Assembly (NCBI GenBank): GCA_046331545.1
Contig: JAXLQR010000002.1
Span: 2,976,001 to 3,040,000, forward strand
DNA: 64,000 nucleotides
Source: JADJVL01 sp046331545
Lineage (GTDB): Bacteria > Acidobacteriota > Holophagae > Holophagales > Holophagaceae
Direction of reading: 5' to 3'
A program made the position numbers and the translations under genes. The notes below the pieces were generated by a model that did not search any database, had not been told where the DNA came from, and saw only the letters and a list, made by a program, of their open reading frames with translations. Positions within the stretch are counted from its first letter, which is position 1. Every line of letters starts with the position of its first letter. Below are positions 1 through 10,741 of the stretch, piece by piece.

Positions 1-22
1 CCTGCCGCGAGATCGCTTGGCC

Positions 23-73
23 GCACCTCGATCCGCGAGGGCCGAAGGGCGCGGCCATCGCGGATCGATGTGC
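23..73. repeat. 51-nt palindromic element, copy 1
   Basis: Two 22-nt arms (23-44 and 52-73) flank a 7-nt loop. The left arm begins GCACCTCGATCCGCGAGG and the right arm is its reverse complement except at two positions. GGAAGGTCAA begins 4 nt after the right arm. Copies with the same 22/7/22 design lie at 40971, 53564 and 53737, and a 23/7/23 copy at 41215. No open reading frame fits. I read it as a dispersed REP-like palindrome; function unknown. Confidence 0.75.
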
Positions 74-77
74 CTTT

Positions 78-150
78 GGAAGGTCAAGGTCAAGGGCGGA
101 AGGTCAAGGTCGAGGGCGGAAGGTCAACGTCAACCACGGAAGGATGACGT
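78..150. repeat. 20-bp tandem repeat (GGAAGGTCAA units)
   Basis: GGAAGGTCAA starts at 78, 98 and 118, with a degenerate fourth start at 138, so the period is exactly 20 bp over about 3.6 units. The first unit is the same motif that flanks palindromic elements at 40957 and 53721, so the array seems to grow out of copy 1. No coding frame is supported across 1-246. Confidence 0.7.
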
Positions 151-190
151 CGGCTTCCCATAGCAGGTGTTCGGAGCCCCCACTTACACC

Positions 191-222
191 CATAAACACA
201 ACGGCGCCCCTTCGGGCGCCGC
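191..222 (-). terminator. Intrinsic terminator of ndk
   Basis: An 8-bp perfect stem (202-209 with 214-221) encloses a 4-nt loop. Read on the minus strand it is followed by a T-rich stretch (TTGTGTTTA). It begins about 25 bases beyond the ndk stop codon, the expected place for a Rho-independent terminator. Confidence 0.8.
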
Positions 223-246
223 AGGATGAAAATGCGCTTGGATTGC

Positions 247-666
247 CTAGAGCAGCTCGAAGGCGTTGAAGAAGTAGCCCACCTCGAAGGCCGCGCTCTC
301 GGGCTTGTCGCTCCCGTGGGTCGCGTTGCGGCCGATGTTGGTGCCGTACTTCTTCCGGAGCGTCCCCTCGGCGGCGTTGGCGGGGTTGGTGGCGCCCATG
401 AGGTCGCGCCAGCGGAGGATGGCGTTGTCGCCCTCGAGGCACATCAGCACCACGGGGCCCTCGGTCATGAAGTCCTCGAGCTCCTGGTAGAAGCCCTTGC
501 CGACGTGCTCGTGGTAGAAGCCCTTGCAGAGCTCGGGGGTGAGGCGGACGCGCTTCAGGCCGCGGATGACGAGGCCGCTGGCCTCGATGGCGCTGATGAT
601 CTCGCCGGCGTGGTTGGCCGCGACGGCGTCGGGCTTGATGATGGCGAAGGTGCGTTCGATGGCCAT
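247..666 (-). CDS. ndk: Nucleoside diphosphate kinase
   Basis: This 139-residue protein has the normal length for the family. It transfers the gamma phosphate from ATP to other NDPs through a phosphohistidine, balancing the NTP and dNTP pools in the cytoplasm. The N-terminus TFAIIKPDAV is the family hallmark. The active-site motif NATHGSD is intact with the catalytic histidine at about residue 117, and the KKYGTNIGRN nucleotide-binding stretch precedes it. It is transcribed away from secA across a 154-bp divergent region and ends at a good intrinsic terminator, so it is probably monocistronic. Identification is secure. Confidence 0.97.
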   Translation of the reverse strand: MAIERTFAIIKPDAVAANHAGEIISAIEASGLVIRGLKRVRLTPELCKGFYHEHVGKGFYQELEDFMTEGPVVLMCLEGDNAILRWRDLMGATNPANAAEGTLRKKYGTNIGRNATHGSDKPESAAFEVGYFFNAFELL

Positions 667-752
667 GGATGCTCCGTCATTCCAATGCTCCAGTATGGCG
701 GCAGGGCCGGAGGAGGCCTAGGGGAACTTGGCGGGAGGCGCCCCCGGGCAGC

Positions 753-774
753 GGGTTTCCTCGCTGGGAAACCC
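753..774 (+). other. Hairpin in the secA leader
   Basis: GGGTTTCC (753-760) pairs perfectly with GGAAACCC (767-774) around a 6-nt loop, 46 nt upstream of the secA start. A possible -10 box TACACT sits between hairpin and gene at 788-793. The hairpin could lie in a 5' leader or be fortuitous. No SecM-like arrest peptide was recognised. Confidence 0.35.
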
Positions 775-820
775 AGGGGGGCCAAGCTACACTTAGAGGT
801 TTACGGCGATCGGACTCCCC

Positions 821-3490
<2,670 letters not shown>

Positions 3491-3587
3491 GGCCGCCCGG
3501 CGGCCTGTCCCTGGTCCTCGGCCAGGCCGCGGGTCCCGGTTCGCCCAGGACCATGGACCCCCGACCGAGGACCCAGGACCCGAAGCC
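3491..3587. repeat. Fold-back heptamer array, GGGTCCT type
   Basis: The spacer between secA and the next gene carries iterations of a degenerate heptamer. The right side (about 3545-3583) reads as repeated AGGACCC/TGGACCC units. The left side (about 3506-3520) carries the complementary TGTCCCT GGTCCTC. GGTCCTCGG can pair with CCGAGGACC, making a long imperfect hairpin. The design matches the spacers at 27066 and 48387, although the heptamer differs. Confidence 0.55.
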
Positions 3588-4022
3588 ATGAAGCTCATCC
3601 CGGCCGACCGCCACCTGCAGCCCTCGAAGCGGCTGCTGGTGGGCGTCGCCGTCCTCGCCGCGCTGAGCACCGGGCTCCTGTGGCCGGCCTTCCACCGCCT
3701 CGCCCTGCTGGCATGGCTGCTCTGGGCGCCGGTCTTCGCCCTCGCCCTGCGCTACGTGGCGGGTTCCTGGCTGCGCGTGAGCGTCCCGCGGGGCCTGAGC
3801 TGGAAGCTGGCGCTCCCCTTCCGGACCGTGCTGGGGAGCGTGGAGCTCCACGCCGCGGACATCCGGGAGTTCAGGCTCGACACGGCCCTCTTCGCACGGC
3901 TGCTGGGGCTCTGGACCCTGCAGGTGGTGCCCCGGGAGGGCGCGCCCCATCCGCCCCTCCGCTTCTTCCCCGGCATGGACCGCCTCGCCGAGGAACTCCA
4001 CGCCTACCTGCAGCAGCGCTGA
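3588..4022 (+). CDS. Small membrane protein with PH-like cytosolic part
   Basis: This 144-residue protein was not assigned to a named family. Residues about 17-60 hold two closely spaced hydrophobic segments (LLVGVAVLAALSTGLLW and LALLAWLLWAPVFALAL). A soluble domain of about 80 residues follows, with basic and aromatic strands. Two short helices followed by a soluble domain resemble bacterial PH-domain membrane proteins, but that is inference. It follows secA across a heptamer-repeat spacer and precedes rapZ by 65 bp, so it may belong to either transcription unit. Confidence 0.7.
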   Translation: MKLIPADRHLQPSKRLLVGVAVLAALSTGLLWPAFHRLALLAWLLWAPVFALALRYVAGSWLRVSVPRGLSWKLALPFRTVLGSVELHAADIREFRLDTALFARLLGLWTLQVVPREGAPHPPLRFFPGMDRLAEELHAYLQQR

Positions 4023-4087
4023 GGCCCGGCCCGGGATTTCGACCCGAGCCTGAGGCCAGGGGCCCAAGCCCTGATAGCCTCGTCCTC

Positions 4088-4939
4088 ATGGATCTCATCG
4101 TGGTCACGGGCCTCTCGGGGGCGGGCCGGCGCTCGGTGCTCGGCGCCCTGGAGGACATGGGCTGCATGGCCCTGGACAACGTCCCGGCGCGCCTGCTGGA
4201 GCCCCTGCTGGACCTGGAGGCGAAGCTGAACCCCTCCCGCACGCGGCTGGCGGTGGGCATGGACAGCCGGCACCGGGAGTTCGCCGAGGAGATCGGGCCG
4301 CTGCTGGAGCGCCTGCGGGCGCGCGGCCTGCACGCCGAGCTGCTCTTCGTGGAGGCCTCGGAGGAGGCCCTGCTTCGCCGCTTCTCGGAGACCCGCCGCC
4401 CCCATCCGCTGGCGGGGGACGACGGGGTCGCCGCCGGCCTGCGCCGCGAGCGGGCGCTGCTGGAGCCCGTGCGGGCCCTCGCGGGGCTCGTCATCGACAC
4501 GTCGAACCTGACGCTCTCGGACATGCGCGCGAGGCTCCGGACCCTCATCCCGGACGCGCCTGAAGGCGGCCTCTGCCTGCGCCTCCTGTCCTTCGGCTTC
4601 AAGCGGGGGCTGCCGGCGGAGGCCGACGTGGTGCTGGACGCGCGCTTCCTCCCCAACCCCCACTACGTGCCGGAGCTGCGCCCCCTGACGGGCCGGGACG
4701 GCGCGGTGCGGGAATGGCTGCTGGCCGGCGAGGACTTCCGCGCCTTCCTGGTCCGGGCCGAGGCCTGGCTCCGCTGGAGCCTGCCGCTCATCGAGCAGGA
4801 GGGCCGCGCCTACCACACGGTGGCCATCGGCTGCACCGGCGGCCAGCACCGCAGCGTGGCCCTGGTGGAACTGCTGCACGCGCGGCTGGAGGGGGCGGTG
4901 CCGAAGGCCGCCGCGATCCACCGGGAACTGGGCCCGTGA
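4088..4939 (+). CDS. rapZ: RapZ-family protein with altered P-loop
   Basis: This 283-residue protein matches RapZ (YvcJ/YhbJ) across its length: N-terminal NTPase-like domain, then the C-terminal domain with GCTGGQHRSV. In Escherichia coli RapZ binds small RNAs and controls GlmS synthesis, and homologues bind nucleotides. The ALEDMG and LDNVP motifs are conserved. The Walker A element reads GLSGAGRRS, with arginines where the family has GKS, so nucleotide binding may be weakened. The start ATG at 4088 was chosen because it gives the canonical IVVTGLSG N-terminus. Its stop overlaps the next start codon (GTGA), so it is translationally coupled to the Rieske gene. Confidence 0.9.
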   Translation: MDLIVVTGLSGAGRRSVLGALEDMGCMALDNVPARLLEPLLDLEAKLNPSRTRLAVGMDSRHREFAEEIGPLLERLRARGLHAELLFVEASEEALLRRFSETRRPHPLAGDDGVAAGLRRERALLEPVRALAGLVIDTSNLTLSDMRARLRTLIPDAPEGGLCLRLLSFGFKRGLPAEADVVLDARFLPNPHYVPELRPLTGRDGAVREWLLAGEDFRAFLVRAEAWLRWSLPLIEQEGRAYHTVAIGCTGGQHRSVALVELLHARLEGAVPKAAAIHRELGP

Positions 4940-5973
4940 AGCTGCTGGCGCCCTCGCGGTACACCGACCCCGCCCTCGCGGAGGCCGAACGCGAGCGCAT
5001 CTTCGGGCGCGCCTGGCAGTACGCGGGCGCCCGCGAGGACCTGGACGCGCTGGACAGCTTCCTGTCCTGCGCCGTCGCGGGAGAGCCGGTGGTGGTGGTC
5101 AACGAGGCGGGCCGCCTGCGGGCCTTCTCGGCGGTGTGCCGGCACCGGGCGGGACGCGTGGCGGGCGGCAAGGGCTGCGCCAAGGCCCTGCGCTGCGCCT
5201 ACCACGGCTGGACCTATGGCCTGGACGGGGCGCTGCGGGGGGCGCCGGAGATGGGTGGCCTGGACCGCAGCCAGGTCTGCCTGCCGGAGTTCCGCGCGGC
5301 GGCCTTCGGGCCCTTCGTGTTCGTCTGCCTGGACGAGGCCACGCCGGATTTGGCCGCGAGCTTCGATCCCGTGGGCGAGGACCCCGCGGTGACGCGCATG
5401 GCGGGCTGGCGCTTCTTCCGCCGCCACGACTGGGTGGTGGCCTGCGACTGGAAGGTCTACGTGGACAACTACCTTGAGGGCTACCACATCCCCGTGGCGC
5501 ACCCCGAGTTGAACCGCCAGCTCGACTACGGCGCCTACCGGGTGGAGACCTTCAACAAAGTCAGCCGCCAGCACGCGCCCGTGAAGGGGGCGGACACGCT
5601 CTACCACCGCGACCTCGCCGAGGGCCAGGCGGCGGAGGCCCGCTACTGGTGGATGTGGCCCAACCTCATGCTGAACCTCTACCCCGACCACGTGCAGCTC
5701 AACGCGGTGATTCCTGAAGGCCCCGGGCGCTGCCGTGTGCGCTTCGAGTGGTTCGTCCCCGATCCACTTCCCGCCGACTGGGACGCGAAGTTCGACGCCA
5801 ACTTCGCCTTCAGCGACCTCGTGCAGGCCGAGGACATCGCGCTCTGCGAGGCCGTGCAGCAGGGGCTCGGATCGCGGACGTACACCGAGCCCAGGATCTG
5901 CGAGGCGCGGGAGAACGGCGTGGCGCACTTCCACGCCCTCTGGCGCGAGGCCATGGGGGAGGCGGAGCCATGA
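4936..5973 (+). CDS. Rieske-type aromatic-ring-hydroxylating oxygenase, alpha subunit-like
   Basis: This 345-residue protein has an N-terminal Rieske [2Fe-2S] domain with ligands C68, H70, C87 and H90 (CRH...CAYH). The catalytic domain shows a mononuclear iron site in YHIPVAHP (H184 and H189), with D300 the likely carboxylate ligand. The family performs oxygenation or demethylation, taking electrons from a separate reductase; none is adjacent. The substrate cannot be read from sequence; choline/carnitine-oxygenase-like proteins share this layout. The GTG start overlaps the rapZ stop by 4 bp, and the stop overlaps the next start, so three unlike genes are coupled. Confidence 0.88.
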   Translation: MKLLAPSRYTDPALAEAERERIFGRAWQYAGAREDLDALDSFLSCAVAGEPVVVVNEAGRLRAFSAVCRHRAGRVAGGKGCAKALRCAYHGWTYGLDGALRGAPEMGGLDRSQVCLPEFRAAAFGPFVFVCLDEATPDLAASFDPVGEDPAVTRMAGWRFFRRHDWVVACDWKVYVDNYLEGYHIPVAHPELNRQLDYGAYRVETFNKVSRQHAPVKGADTLYHRDLAEGQAAEARYWWMWPNLMLNLYPDHVQLNAVIPEGPGRCRVRFEWFVPDPLPADWDAKFDANFAFSDLVQAEDIALCEAVQQGLGSRTYTEPRICEARENGVAHFHALWREAMGEAEP

Positions 5974-6398
5974 CGGAAGCCCCCAAGCCTGGATGGTGGG
6001 CGAGGAACTGGAAGTGGTTCGTGCCCACGGGCTGCCTTGCGATGTTCCTGGCCCTGGCGGGCTTTGTGGCGCTCCTCGTCTGGAGCGTCGGCAGCATGAT
6101 GAAGTCCTCCGATGCCTACCGGATGGCCATTGCCCGGGCGAAGGCGAATCCCAAGGTGGTGCAGGCCCTCGGCGAGCCCATCGAGGAAGGCCTCTTCGTG
6201 TCAGGCTCGATCCACACCGCCGGGTCATCGGGCAGCGCCAGCCTCACGTGTCCCATCCACGGACCGAAGGGGAAAGGGACCGTGTACGTCGAGGCGGTGC
6301 GCTTTGCGGGCGAATGGCGGTTCAACGAACTGAAGGTGGGGCTTCCGGGGCGAGGCGAGCTGGTGGACTTGATGGAAGGATCCGCAGAACCACGTTGA
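5970..6398 (+). CDS. Coa1/Tim21-like membrane protein
   Basis: This 142-residue protein has one transmembrane segment at about residues 19-45 (FVPTGCLAMFLALAGFVALLVWSV) after a short Trp-rich cytosolic start. The soluble domain matches the layout of the Coa1 family: AIARAKANPKVVQALGEPI, a glycine-rich strand, then GKGTVYVEAVRFAGEWRF. In mitochondria Coa1 helps cytochrome oxidase assembly; the bacterial role is unknown. ATGA overlap with the Rieske gene implies co-translation. Confidence 0.75.
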   Translation: MTEAPKPGWWARNWKWFVPTGCLAMFLALAGFVALLVWSVGSMMKSSDAYRMAIARAKANPKVVQALGEPIEEGLFVSGSIHTAGSSGSASLTCPIHGPKGKGTVYVEAVRFAGEWRFNELKVGLPGRGELVDLMEGSAEPR

Positions 6399-6422
6399 AG
6401 CCTGGGGCTTGGGACTTCGTCC

Positions 6423-6938
6423 TCACGGCGTGGTCGCGCCCTTCGCCTTCCGGTAGATCCCCTCGAAGCTCTTCGTCCACGTCTTGCCCTCGTCCACGCT
6501 GTTCTCCCACACCTGCACCACGCTGCCGTCGGCCTGGGGGGTCCAGGTCATGCGGTCCAGCAGCGGGCCCTTGGGCGTGGTTCGGCGGCCCTCGAGGCGC
6601 ATGCGACCCTCGGCGAACGTCCCCTCGAACTGGATCAGGCCGCCTTGGCCGACCCAGCTCTGGTGCCACCTCTCCGTCGCGGGGTCGTAGGCGTTGAGGC
6701 TCTTGCCCTCGCCGCCGCCCGCCCCGCGCCAATGCTCGAGGATGCCGAAGCCGCCCGCGATGGCCTCGATGCGGCTGTGGCCCACGACCTTGCCCGAGGG
6801 ATCGCGCACCTCCCACACGCCCACCCAGAAGTCGAACTGGTGGTGGCCCGGGCCGGGCTGGGGGCGGGCCTGCGGCACCGGCGGGGCGGGTTGGGCAGGG
6901 GGCGCCTGGGCGAGGAGCAGCAGGATGGCGGGGAGCAT
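6423..6938 (-). CDS. Secreted DUF1579-like protein
   Basis: This is a 171-residue protein with an N-terminal signal sequence (MLPAILLLLAQAPPAQPAPP). The mature part is a beta-rich domain: FDFWVGVWEVRDPSG, then IEAIAGGFGILEHWRG and a WTPQADGSVVQVWENSVDEGKTW strand. That pattern resembles the DUF1579 / lipocalin-like proteins of unknown function. The start at 6938 is preferred to the ATG 18 bp upstream because GGAGG lies 5 nt before it. It converges with the Coa1-like gene. Confidence 0.75.
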   Translation of the reverse strand: MLPAILLLLAQAPPAQPAPPVPQARPQPGPGHHQFDFWVGVWEVRDPSGKVVGHSRIEAIAGGFGILEHWRGAGGGEGKSLNAYDPATERWHQSWVGQGGLIQFEGTFAEGRMRLEGRRTTPKGPLLDRMTWTPQADGSVVQVWENSVDEGKTWTKSFEGIYRKAKGATTP

Positions 6939-7035
6939 GGGGACCTCCGCAGCCATCCTCCCCCGGAGATGGAAGCCCCTGCGAGGGCCCGGGGCGGACC
7001 GACGCAGGGCGGGGCGAAGCCGGGAAGGAGGAGGC

Positions 7036-8157
7036 TCAGCGCTCCGTGTACACCACGTTCCGCGCCGCCAGCTCGTGCCGGATGAAATCCCAGCCGCCGG
7101 GTTCCAGCCCGATGAACTCCGGGGGCGAGATGCCCTTCCGCGTGAAGCGCCCGCTGGCGACGAGGCGCACGGCGGCGGTGCAGGTGTAGCCGGTGGTGCG
7201 GGCCATGCTCGTGACGTTCGTCTTCGGGTCGTAGTGGTCCACCATGTCGATGACGCGCTTGGCGGGCTTGCCGTGGTGCATGCCTTCCACGGTCACCCGC
7301 AGGATGGTGATGTCGGCGTCGCCCTCCTTCATCTGCCACATCGGGAAGAGCAGGGCGGTGGTGAGGTCCAGGGGGCTGACCCGCTGGCCCTTCACGTCGA
7401 TGGGCTCCTTGCGGAAGAAGCCGGTCTCCCGCAGCACGCGCATGAGCGCGATGTGGCCGGGGTAGCGCAGCGTCTTCTCCTTCATGTCGGGGATCTGGGG
7501 GAAGCTCCTGATGACGCTGCGCAGGCCGTCGGTGTTGAAGCTCTCCAGGGTGCCGAGGCCCTCGAAGTCCAGCAGCTCGGGCTCCGAGAGGGCGGGGAAG
7601 GTGACCATCTTCCCGCCGGTCACGTAGCGCGCCGGCCGGGTGTACTCCTCGATCACGTCGATGGGCGAGAAGCCCGCCTGGTACTCGTAGGGCCAGCGGC
7701 GCACCTTCGGCAGGCCGCCCACCAGGCACTCGAAGCGGTCCACCCGCTCCCACTGGCGCACCGTGTCGCCCAGGATGATGTTCCCCGCGCCCGGCGCCAC
7801 GCCGCAGTCGACGATGGCGACCAGGCCCTTCTCCTTGGCCAGCTCGTCCAGCTCGTAGCAGTCCTCGTCGAAGAAGGAGATGTCCACCAGGGTCTTGCCG
7901 GCCTCGAGCACGGCCTTCGCCGTCTGGAAGCCCATGAAGCCCGGCACCGCGCCGACGACGATGTCCGCGTCCGCGACCGCCGAGGCAACGCCCGGGGCCG
8001 AAGCCAGGTCCGCCGCCCGCGTCCGGATGGTCGTGCCCTGCAGCCGCGCCAGGGCCTCCTCGCTGCGGTCCGCCACCGTCACCGTGAAGTCCCGCGCCAG
8101 GTCCAGCGCCATGGCGCCGCCGACGCGGCCCGCCCCGAGGACGACGATGTGGGTCAT
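7036..8157 (-). CDS. Saccharopine dehydrogenase / lysine 6-dehydrogenase family oxidoreductase
   Basis: This 373-residue protein starts with a Rossmann fold (IVVLGAGRVGGAMALDLA) followed by VADRSEEAL. The C-terminal saccharopine-reductase fold carries DCGVAPGAGNIILG, LVGGLP and SMARTTGYT. Overall layout and length resemble L-lysine 6-dehydrogenase more than the larger saccharopine enzymes, but substrate is inferred only. It lies 35 bp downstream of an amino-acid permease on the same strand, which suggests an amino-acid (perhaps lysine) catabolic pair. Confidence 0.85.
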   Translation of the reverse strand: MTHIVVLGAGRVGGAMALDLARDFTVTVADRSEEALARLQGTTIRTRAADLASAPGVASAVADADIVVGAVPGFMGFQTAKAVLEAGKTLVDISFFDEDCYELDELAKEKGLVAIVDCGVAPGAGNIILGDTVRQWERVDRFECLVGGLPKVRRWPYEYQAGFSPIDVIEEYTRPARYVTGGKMVTFPALSEPELLDFEGLGTLESFNTDGLRSVIRSFPQIPDMKEKTLRYPGHIALMRVLRETGFFRKEPIDVKGQRVSPLDLTTALLFPMWQMKEGDADITILRVTVEGMHHGKPAKRVIDMVDHYDPKTNVTSMARTTGYTCTAAVRLVASGRFTRKGISPPEFIGLEPGGWDFIRHELAARNVVYTER

Positions 8158-8192
8158 GGCAGCCTCCGGAGCGCGTGGCCCTCCAGTGTCGC

Positions 8193-9614
8193 CTAGGACG
8201 CCTTCCGCCTCCAGAGGTAGACGGGAATGCCCGCCAGGACCATGACCACGCCCGGCCACGTGAAGGCCGGCTTGTGTTTCAGCAGCAGGAAGAGGATGGC
8301 CCCGCCGCCGACGATGTAGATCAGCGGAACGACCGGATAGCCCCACACCTTGTAGGGCCGCTCCAGGTCCGCCCGGGTGCGGCGCAGGACGATGACGCCG
8401 GCGATCATGGCGACGACGAAGAGGAGCTGGGCGAAGGTGCTGTAGTCCACCAGCTGGTCGAAGGTGCCCGTCAGCGTCAGCACGCAGGCCCAGCCGCCCT
8501 GGATCCAGAGCGCCACCGCCGGCACGCCGTGGCGGTTGAGGTCCCCGGCGCGGCCGGCGAAGAGCTCGTCCTCCCCCATGGCCTGGTAGACCCGCGCCGT
8601 GGTGAAGGTCGCGCCGTTCACGTAGCCGAACATGGAGACGCAGATCGCGCCCGCCATCAACGCCTCGCCCTTCGGCCCGAAGAGCGCCCCCAGCGCCGCG
8701 GCGCCCACCCGCTCCTCGGTTGCCCCGGCGATGCCCGCCGGGCCCAGCAGTTTCAGGTAGGCCAGGTTCGCCAGCAGGTAGAGGGCGATCACCGCGCCGG
8801 GGCCGATGAGCAGGGCGAGGGGCAGGTTGCGCTTCGGCTCCTTCACCTCCGCCGCCACGTTGCCCACGAAGCTCCAGCCCTCGCAGGAGAAGAAGGCCCC
8901 CACCTGGGCCACCAGCAGGGCCGTGAGGAGCATCCCCGTGCCCGTCAGCGGCGGCGTGCCTGCAGGCGGCACGTAGGCCCCCGCCGGTGGCGTCGCGGGC
9001 GCGAGGGCCAGGCCCAGCACCACCAGCGCCCCCAGGGCCGCCAGCTTCGCCACGGTGAAGGTGTTCTGGATCAGCGCCCCGAAGCGCACGCCGAAGGTGT
9101 TCAGCACCGTCACCAGCAGGATCACGCCGATGCCGGCGAGACGCGCCGGCGTGAGCCCGAAGGCGTAGGGACCGAGGTCGATGCCCAGGGGCAGGTGCCA
9201 GACCGGCGTGTCCACGTGGCCGCCGATCCAGGCCGAATCGCTCAGGGCCGGCCAGAAGGTGCCGGCGTACTTCGCGCAGGCCACCGCCACCGCGGCGATG
9301 GCGCCGCTCTCGATGATGAGGAAGCAGGACCAGCCGTAGAGGAAGGCCGGCAGCGGGCCGTAGGCCTCCTTCAGGAAGACGTACATCCCGCCCGCCTTCG
9401 GCAGCATCCCCGTCAGCTCGCCATAGCTGAGGGTCGCGCACAGCGTGAAAAGACCTGCCAGGGCCCACACCAGCATCAGCATGGGGCCCGTGTGCACCTC
9501 CTTCACGATGCCGGCGCTGACCACGAAGATGCCGGATCCGACCATGGAGCCCGCGACGATCATGGCGCTGGAGAACAGGCCCAGTTCGCGGCGGTAGCCG
9601 GAGGATTCGGACAT
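8193..9614 (-). CDS. APC-superfamily amino-acid permease
   Basis: This 473-residue inner-membrane transporter has about 12 hydrophobic segments. The first contains MIVAGSMVGSGIFVVSAGI, the glycine-rich TM1 motif of amino acid-polyamine-organocation transporters. TM6 carries FFSCEGWSFVGNVAAEVK, like the E[GW] site of LAT-type carriers. It would import or exchange an amino acid; specificity is not readable. The downstream dehydrogenase 35 bp away makes lysine or a related amino acid a candidate. Confidence 0.92.
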   Translation of the reverse strand: MSESSGYRRELGLFSSAMIVAGSMVGSGIFVVSAGIVKEVHTGPMLMLVWALAGLFTLCATLSYGELTGMLPKAGGMYVFLKEAYGPLPAFLYGWSCFLIIESGAIAAVAVACAKYAGTFWPALSDSAWIGGHVDTPVWHLPLGIDLGPYAFGLTPARLAGIGVILLVTVLNTFGVRFGALIQNTFTVAKLAALGALVVLGLALAPATPPAGAYVPPAGTPPLTGTGMLLTALLVAQVGAFFSCEGWSFVGNVAAEVKEPKRNLPLALLIGPGAVIALYLLANLAYLKLLGPAGIAGATEERVGAAALGALFGPKGEALMAGAICVSMFGYVNGATFTTARVYQAMGEDELFAGRAGDLNRHGVPAVALWIQGGWACVLTLTGTFDQLVDYSTFAQLLFVVAMIAGVIVLRRTRADLERPYKVWGYPVVPLIYIVGGGAILFLLLKHKPAFTWPGVVMVLAGIPVYLWRRKAS

Positions 9615-9700
9615 GGAGACCTCGGGGTTTGCCTGAACCCTAGCACGGGCGCGGGTCTCCAGGCTTCTGGCCCGCCGGGGCTCCGGGTTAGGCTGGTGGG

Positions 9701-10741
9701 ATGCCCAAGGCCCGGACCTCCAAGCGCCTCCTCGTGGCCACGGCCCTCCTCGCCCTGCCGCCGGCCTGGGCGGCCTGGTCCTGGACGCGCACCGGGCCGA
9801 CGGCGGAGGCCCGCACCCTGCTGGTGAAGAAGGGCGCCACCGTGGACCAGGTGGCCTTCCAGCTGGAGCGCGAGGGCGTCATCCGCTCCGCGGCCCTCTT
9901 CCGGCTCTGGGCCCGCGCAAGGCAGCTCCAGGTCATCCGCGGCGAGTACACCTTCGCCCCCCGGGCCAGCCTCGCCGACATCGCCGGCAAGCTGCGGAAG
10001 GGCGAGATCACCTGGACCAACGTGAGCATCCCCACCGGCGCCCACGCCTGGTCCGTGCAGAAGAAGGTCGCCGCCTTCGTGCCCGAGGAGGTCTTCTGGA
10101 CCCTCTGGAAGAGCCCCGCCCTGGCCCGGGCCGCGGGCTTCCCCGAAGCGCCGAGCCTCGAGGGCCTCGTGGCCCCGGCCACCTACCGCTTCAACCACGC
10201 CCTCGAGCCCGAGGAGGTGATGCTGCAGCTGGTGGAGGCCTTCGCGAAGCAGGTGAAGCCCCGCCTCGCCGGCGGCGAACTCGGCCCCTACGAGACGCTC
10301 ATCCTCGCCAGCCTCGCGGAGAAGGAGACCAACGTCCCCGAGGAGCTGCCGAAGGTGGCGGGCGTCTACGCGCTCCGGTTGAAGAAGGGCATGCGCCTCC
10401 AGTGCGACCCCACCAGCCTCTACGCCCGCTGGCTGCGGGGGGACCTGCGCTTCACCGCGCCCATGAAGGCCGACGTGGAGGCCCCGCACCCCTTCAACAC
10501 CTACACCGTGGCGGGCCTGCCGCCGACCCCCATCGCCATCCCCAGCGCCGCGGCCATCGAGGCGGCCAAGGCGCCGCTCCTCGACGGCAGCCTCTACTTC
10601 GTCGCCACGGGCACCGGCGGCCACAACTTCTCGAAGACCCTGGCCCAGCACAACCGTTTCGTCGCGGCCTACCGCGCCGAGATGGCGCGTCAGGCCCGGG
10701 CGGCGGTTTCGGCCTCCAGGGCTCCGGTTCAGGCCTCCTAG
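9701..10741 (+). CDS. mltG: Endolytic murein transglycosylase MltG
   Basis: This 346-residue YceG-family protein cleaves nascent glycan strands and terminates peptidoglycan chains. An N-terminal membrane anchor (LLVATALLALPPAWAAWSW) precedes a LysM-like region (about residues 38-110) and the catalytic domain. The catalytic glutamate is E207 in ILASLAEKETNVPEE. The substrate-site stretch MRLQCDPTSLYA and PFNTYTVAGLPPTPI are conserved. The C-terminal 15 residues are Ala/Ser-rich. It is divergently transcribed from the permease, and a tandem palindromic repeat begins right at its stop codon. Confidence 0.95.
   Translation: MPKARTSKRLLVATALLALPPAWAAWSWTRTGPTAEARTLLVKKGATVDQVAFQLEREGVIRSAALFRLWARARQLQVIRGEYTFAPRASLADIAGKLRKGEITWTNVSIPTGAHAWSVQKKVAAFVPEEVFWTLWKSPALARAAGFPEAPSLEGLVAPATYRFNHALEPEEVMLQLVEAFAKQVKPRLAGGELGPYETLILASLAEKETNVPEELPKVAGVYALRLKKGMRLQCDPTSLYARWLRGDLRFTAPMKADVEAPHPFNTYTVAGLPPTPIAIPSAAAIEAAKAPLLDGSLYFVATGTGGHNFSKTLAQHNRFVAAYRAEMARQARAAVSASRAPVQAS

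Noticed and set aside
9640..9700. A fourth heptamer array between the permease and mltG.
   Set aside because: The GGGCT-like words there show no consistent 7-bp spacing and no complementary second arm.
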